The position numbers and the translations under genes were made by a program. DNA of 7,751 bases from Chloroflexota bacterium. GTDB taxonomy: Bacteria > Chloroflexota > Limnocylindria > Limnocylindrales > CSP1-4. The stretch covers positions 1 to 7,751 of the forward strand of contig JAJYEB010000081.1 of NCBI GenBank assembly GCA_021790375.1, in the 5' to 3' direction. Shown piece after piece: positions 4,510-7,751 of this stretch (position 1 is the first letter of the stretch; every line of letters begins with the position of its first letter). Below the pieces are notes generated by a model. The model worked only from the letters and a program-made list of their open reading frames with translations. It ran no database searches and was not told where the DNA came from.

Positions 4510-6189
4510 TCAGGCCGAGACGGCGACGGCCGGGGTCGGAAGCTCGGCGTAGCGCGGCGGCTCGGGGACGCCAAGTGCCCTGAAGATCGCCGCCTGGCGG
4601 GTTGTGAGCTCGGTCCGCTGGAGGACGTCCCCGGTGGATCCTGCGAAGCGCACCAGGTGGCACTTCTCGAGCTCGAAGCGCAGGTTCCGCCAGGTGTCGC
4701 CGGCCGCCTGCTCGGCGAGCCGGATGAGGAGCAACGAGAGCCAGCAGAGCAGGACGTGGGCGCGGATGCGCTGTTCCTTGCGGTGATAGACCGGACGCAG
4801 GTCGAGCGTCGTCTTCATGTCCCGCCAGCCCCGTTCGACCTCGAGGAGCTGCTTGTACCCCGTCGCGACATCGGCGGCGGACAGGGTGGGGTCGCTGGTC
4901 CGGAGCAGGAACTTGCCATCGAGGTGCGCGTCGGCCGTGACCGCGGCCCGGTCGATCCGCAGGAGGCCCGCCCCGGTGGTCCGCAGGAAGCGCCGGTTGG
5001 TCGGCGTCCCGCGCAGGTCGCAGGCGAGCTTCGCGCGTGCAGCGGGGGCAAGGTCGTCGCTCCCTGCGATGGCCGCCTCGAGCTGCCCGACCAGCCGCTC
5101 GCGGATCGCGGCGTCGCGGGTCGCCTCGGTCGGGTTGCGGCAGACCACGAAGCGGTCGCGCATCGTGCCCTCGTCGAGGACGACCTCCTTGACCTCGAGG
5201 TTGCCGGCAACCACGTGATAGCGACCCTGGCGGGCGAGCGCGGCCCCCGCCTCGGCGGAGTCGCTCCGCAGCTTCTCGCCGCTGATGTAGTGGCCGCCTG
5301 CGCGCTGGAGATAGCGGCGGTTCTCGGCGGACGCGAAGCCCCGGTCGGTCACCCAGACCACCCGGCCGAGCTTCCAGGCGAGGAGGTCGTCCTTGACCTG
5401 CCGAATGAGGGCCATGTCGGCGGTGTTGCCGGGGAAGGTCCAGACCCGGATCGGGATCCCCGTCCGCGTCACCGCGAGGCCGATGACCACCTGGGGCAGA
5501 TCGGGGCGGTGGTCCTTGGAGTGGCCGTTGTACGTCCGGAACCCCTTGGATGCCCCCGCGCTCGGCGGGTCGGCCTGATCGCTCTCGAAGTAGGTGGAGG
5601 TCGTGTCGAAGAAGAGCAGGTCGACCTCGAGGTTGAGGAGGGTGGCGGTCGCCCAGTACACCTGCTCGGCGAGTTCGGCCTCGATCTGCAGGAGCCAGTC
5701 CATCGCCCGGTAGCACTGATCGTCGGTGAGGGCATCGAGGCCGGGGATGGCGGCGAGCTCGCTCACCCAGGCGGCACACGACAGCTTGGAGAGCGGTCCG
5801 AGGGCCCGGTTCGCCACCAGTGCGAAGAGGACCCGCTCGGCCGCCGGATCCAGGCGCCGGCCGCGCAGCAGGCGGGCCAGGATCTCGTGCAGCCCGAGCT
5901 TCCGCCACAGGCCGTCGAGCGCCCAGGCACCCCCGAGCGGCCGTGATTCCGCGAAGCGCAGCTCCGGCGGCGCGGCGGCGACGAGCGCCTCGCCAGGCGG
6001 CAGCGCCCGGCTCAGCGAGCCGATCAGTCGGCGGATCGCGTCCCGGTCGAGCGTGTCCTCGCGGCCGAAGTGGTAGAGCACGCGGACCTTCGAGCGATGG
6101 GCCGCCGGATCCCACTCGTTGTGGGCGAGCTGGAGATAGCGGACCAGCGTGCCATCGGCGGCGCGTCGGGTGGTGGTCCGCAGGTACAT
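4510..6189 (-). CDS. IS1634-family DDE transposase, intact
   Basis: The enzyme cuts and joins the ends of its insertion sequence. The 559-residue product has the normal length for the family. N-terminal region: YLRTTTRRAADGTLVRYLQL (2-21), the family's typical opening beta strands, then a helical DNA-binding region (about 46-180). The RNase H-like core gives D195 in LLFFDTTSTYFE (191-202), D282 in VWVTDRGFAS (278-287), and E452 in the E-x-x-W-x-x-x-K form of the IS4 signature, VERGWRDMK (451-459), followed by LDLRPVYHRKEQRIRAHV (462-479). The large beta-rich insertion between D282 and E452 is typical. No frameshift or stop interrupts it. The ATG at 6187-6189 lacks a Shine-Dalgarno, but a promoter sits right upstream, so the mRNA may be leaderless. 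Stop TGA is at 4510-4512 (complement), about 15 bases from the candidate element end. Confidence 0.94.
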   Translation of the reverse strand: MYLRTTTRRAADGTLVRYLQLAHNEWDPAAHRSKVRVLYHFGREDTLDRDAIRRLIGSLSRALPPGEALVAAAPPELRFAESRPLGGAWALDGLWRKLGLHEILARLLRGRRLDPAAERVLFALVANRALGPLSKLSCAAWVSELAAIPGLDALTDDQCYRAMDWLLQIEAELAEQVYWATATLLNLEVDLLFFDTTSTYFESDQADPPSAGASKGFRTYNGHSKDHRPDLPQVVIGLAVTRTGIPIRVWTFPGNTADMALIRQVKDDLLAWKLGRVVWVTDRGFASAENRRYLQRAGGHYISGEKLRSDSAEAGAALARQGRYHVVAGNLEVKEVVLDEGTMRDRFVVCRNPTEATRDAAIRERLVGQLEAAIAGSDDLAPAARAKLACDLRGTPTNRRFLRTTGAGLLRIDRAAVTADAHLDGKFLLRTSDPTLSAADVATGYKQLLEVERGWRDMKTTLDLRPVYHRKEQRIRAHVLLCWLSLLLIRLAEQAAGDTWRNLRFELEKCHLVRFAGSTGDVLQRTELTTRQAAIFRALGVPEPPRYAELPTPAVAVSA

Positions 6190-6195
6190 GCCGAC

Positions 6196-6224
6196 ATGCT
6201 ACTCAGCCGTGCCTATCTCGTCAA
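6196..6224 (-). promoter_or_regulatory. Predicted transposase promoter, leaderless arrangement
   Basis: On the minus strand, TTGACG (6224-6219) and TAGCAT (6201-6196) are 17 bases apart; the -35 matches the consensus at 5 of 6 and the -10 at 4 of 6. Six bases separate the -10 from the A of the ATG at 6189, so the predicted start of transcription is at or next to the start codon. Confidence 0.6.
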
Positions 6225-6245
6225 TACAGACCCCGCACGATGCTC

Positions 6246-6254
6246 GTATCTATG
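6246..6254 (+). repeat. Right copy of 9-bp direct repeat flanking the transposase region
   Basis: GTATCTATG, identical to 4468-4476. Beyond it, GGCTCCGCGGACCC (6261-6274) also resembles GGCGCGGATCC (4477-4487), which follows the left copy, apart from gaps, so the similarity reaches further than 9 bases in broken form. Confidence 0.45.
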
Positions 6255-6361
6255 TAACTCGGCTCCGCGGACCCATTCCTGACCCCGTTTGTGCTCACGA
6301 GGTGCCATCCGAGTGCCTTCACGGCCCAATAGCTGCGGAAGCCGGGTCACGGAGAGGCACG

Positions 6362-6643
6362 ATGACGTACCGGCAGACCGGGCCCGTGGAGGTGCGCCCC
6401 AACACGCTGCGGGACCAGAGACCACCCAACACCTTCCACACCACGCCGAGCGGAGCGACCCCGGGCGGCGGCGCCGGCCCGGTCGGCCCGAACCGGCTCC
6501 GGGTGGGTACCGGCGGTGCCCGATCGAAGCGCACGCCCCGACCGGGGATGGCCGCGCGGCCCGGAATCTCGCCCTGGACGTACATCGCGCTGGCCCTGCT
6601 GGCCTTCGTCATCGTCGTGTACCTGCTCAACGGCGCCCCGTAA
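6362..6643 (+). CDS. Small Pro/Gly-rich protein with one C-terminal membrane helix, unknown function
   Basis: The 93-residue product starts at ATG 6362 with GGAGAGG (6351-6357) upstream; the GGAG core is 7 bases away. Residues 1-68 are polar, rich in Pro, Gly, Arg and Thr, and look disordered. Residues 72-89 (WTYIALALLAFVIVVYLL) form one hydrophobic helix, followed by only NGAP. Hence it is probably a tail-anchored or single-pass protein with the bulk in the cytoplasm; the many arginines ahead of the helix agree with that. No enzyme motif or known domain is visible. It begins about 75-115 bases right of the insertion sequence end and is followed, 148 bases on, by the phosphoesterase gene on the same strand. 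An in-frame ATG at 6149 lies inside the transposase gene and is not a credible start. Confidence 0.68.
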   Translation: MTYRQTGPVEVRPNTLRDQRPPNTFHTTPSGATPGGGAGPVGPNRLRVGTGGARSKRTPRPGMAARPGISPWTYIALALLAFVIVVYLLNGAP

Positions 6644-6791
6644 CGGGCTTGCGGGACACCGCCGACTGGCGGACACTTCCCACCCATACGAGCCGGCATG
6701 CGTCTGCCTGCGCGGACGGGCCGCTGGGTTGCCTCATGGAGGGTGGGCGCCGGCCGCGGCTCATGGTCGCGTCGCCCCTGGAGGTTGATCC

Positions 6792-7751
6792 GTGGATCGA
6801 GTCGTCCCCCGCACCAGGCTGCTGCGCCTTGGCGCGGCCCTCGCCCTGCTCGCCGCACTGCTGGCGCCGACCGCCCAGTCGGGCGTGGCAAACGCCGCGA
6901 GCACGAGCGCGAGCCCCAAGCACATCTTCGTGATCATGCTGGAGAACCACTCCCAGTCGAGCGTGCTGGGGGACGCGAACGCCCCGTACATCAACGCGCT
7001 GGCGAACGAGTTCGCCGTCGCTGAGAACTACTACGGGGTCACGCACCCCAGTGAGCCGAACTATGTTGCGGCCATCAGCGGAAGTAACTGGTTCTACAAC
7101 GACGACAACCCGGCGAACCGCTACTCCCACACGAACCTGGTCGACCAGCTCGAGGCGCACCACAAGACGTGGGCGGCCTACCTGGAAGCCATGCCATCGA
7201 CCGGCTTCCTTGGCGACTCGGCGAACGGCGGCCTGTACGCCAGCAAGCACAACCCGTTCGTGCTGTTCAACGACATCCGGGACAACCCGAAGCGGCTGGC
7301 CAACATCAAGCCGTACTCCAGCTTCGCTTCCGATCTGGCCCACAACAAGGTCGCGGACTTCGTCTGGATCACGCCGGACCAGTGCAACGACATGCACGGC
7401 GGCGTGTACTCGCCGGTCACCGGGTTCCCCGAGGCCCCGTGCCCCTATGGGAGCACGAACAACGACCCGAACGACGCGGCGCTCAAGCAGAAGGCCGACG
7501 CGTTCGTCAAGAAGACGGTACAGGCGATCATGCACTCGAGCGCCTGGACCGGGAACAGCGCGATCTTCATCGTGACCGACGAGAACGACTACACCGGCGA
7601 CAAGACGACCGACGGGTGGGCGTCGGCGGCCGGCTGCTGCGACTCGCCGATCCTGCCCCCGGGCTACCAGTTCCTGAAGTCCGACGGGGTCACCCCGGAC
7701 GGCAACACGTGGGCCGGCGGAATGTACGGCGGCGGCCTGATCCCGGCGGTC
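6792..7751 (+). CDS. Secreted phosphoesterase (acid phosphatase / phospholipase C-like), 3'-truncated by the window edge
   Basis: A hydrolase of the phosphoesterase family (PF04185 type) that removes phosphate from phosphomonoesters or phospholipids outside the membrane; the substrate cannot be read from the sequence. The start is GTG 6792, with TGGAGG (6779-6784) 7 bases upstream; there is no ATG that keeps the signal peptide. 320 residues are visible and the frame is still open. Residues 1-35 form a signal peptide: Arg-rich start, hydrophobic core LGAALALLAALLA (13-25), and ANA (33-35) before the likely cut. The mature part shows HIFVIMLENHS (44-54, E51/N52 metal-site region), APYINALA (64-71), THPSEPNY (84-91, the family's nucleophile region), TPDQCNDMHG (194-203), a TDEND metal site (262-266), and GGGLIPAV (313-320) at the edge. 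About 20-100 further residues would be usual. Several cysteines (198, 217, 282, 283) suit an exported protein. Confidence 0.88.
   Translation, partial: MDRVVPRTRLLRLGAALALLAALLAPTAQSGVANAASTSASPKHIFVIMLENHSQSSVLGDANAPYINALANEFAVAENYYGVTHPSEPNYVAAISGSNWFYNDDNPANRYSHTNLVDQLEAHHKTWAAYLEAMPSTGFLGDSANGGLYASKHNPFVLFNDIRDNPKRLANIKPYSSFASDLAHNKVADFVWITPDQCNDMHGGVYSPVTGFPEAPCPYGSTNNDPNDAALKQKADAFVKKTVQAIMHSSAWTGNSAIFIVTDENDYTGDKTTDGWASAAGCCDSPILPPGYQFLKSDGVTPDGNTWAGGMYGGGLIPAV

Larger units (their letters stand above)
4487..6287 (-). mobile_element. Insertion sequence of the IS1634 family (IS4 superfamily), apparently complete
   Basis: One full-length DDE transposase on the minus strand with short non-coding ends. 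The boundaries given rest on a candidate terminal inverted repeat: CGGGGTGAGG at 4487-4496 against CGGGGTCAGG (reverse complement of 6278-6287), 9 of 10 identical, with further scattered matches inward including GGGT. These ends show no target duplication. The alternative boundaries 4477-6245 are flanked by a perfect 9-bp repeat GTATCTATG but have poorly matching termini apart from CGGGGT at the same 10-base offset. IS1634 and its relative IS1549 are known for unusually long and variable target duplications, so repeat length does not decide. The ends are uncertain by about 40 bases; the identity of the element is not. Confidence 0.72.

Noticed and set aside
4472..6115. A 547-codon minus-strand frame overlapping the transposase
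   Set aside because: Out of phase with the intact DDE transposase and of low-complexity Arg/Pro/Gly composition. The antisense 4657-5946 plus-strand frame is rejected for the same reason.

Overview
The window is a GC-rich bacterial chromosome segment. From its left edge it carries ftsX (3' part), an S41 carboxyl-terminal processing protease (ctpA type), smpB and ssrA (tmRNA). This order is typical of Gram-positive-like, GC-rich lineages such as Actinobacteria and Chloroflexota. The mixture of good Shine-Dalgarno sites with an apparently leaderless transposase gene, and the 16-codon tag ending ALALAA, fit a Chloroflexota-like organism, but this assignment is an inference.

Left half (1-3706), core functions. 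FtsX is the membrane partner of the ATPase FtsE in activating cell-wall hydrolases during division. The S41 protease is a membrane-anchored PDZ/Ser-Lys protease acting outside the membrane. SmpB and tmRNA together rescue ribosomes stalled on broken messages and tag the unfinished protein for degradation. The tmRNA (3291-3660) has an encoded CCA, a clear acceptor stem and T arm, a promoter upstream and a hairpin terminator downstream. Between ctpA and smpB lies a compact unit: a sigma70-like promoter, a 12-nt perfect complement of the 16S rRNA tail, a tiny GTG-started reading frame, and two adjacent hairpins. It looks like a leader-peptide/attenuator or a short independent RNA, and is the most interesting item in the window.

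Right half (3794-7751), accessory. A small two-helix membrane protein of unknown function converges on the tmRNA. Next is an apparently intact IS1634-family (IS4 superfamily) insertion sequence on the minus strand, whose DDE transposase has D195, D282 and E452. Its promoter is placed so that the message would begin at or next to the ATG. To the right, on the plus strand, are a 93-residue Pro/Gly-rich protein with one C-terminal membrane helix and the 5' part of a secreted phosphoesterase (acid phosphatase/phospholipase C-like) that runs off the window.

Stretches without a gene: 803-998 (an imperfect 20-bp direct repeat), 2409-2735 (the leader described above), 3661-3793 (terminator hairpin), 4241-4486 (one inverted repeat, otherwise nothing recognised), 6246-6361 (right end of the insertion sequence) and 6644-6791 (nothing recognised apart from the ribosome binding site of the last gene).
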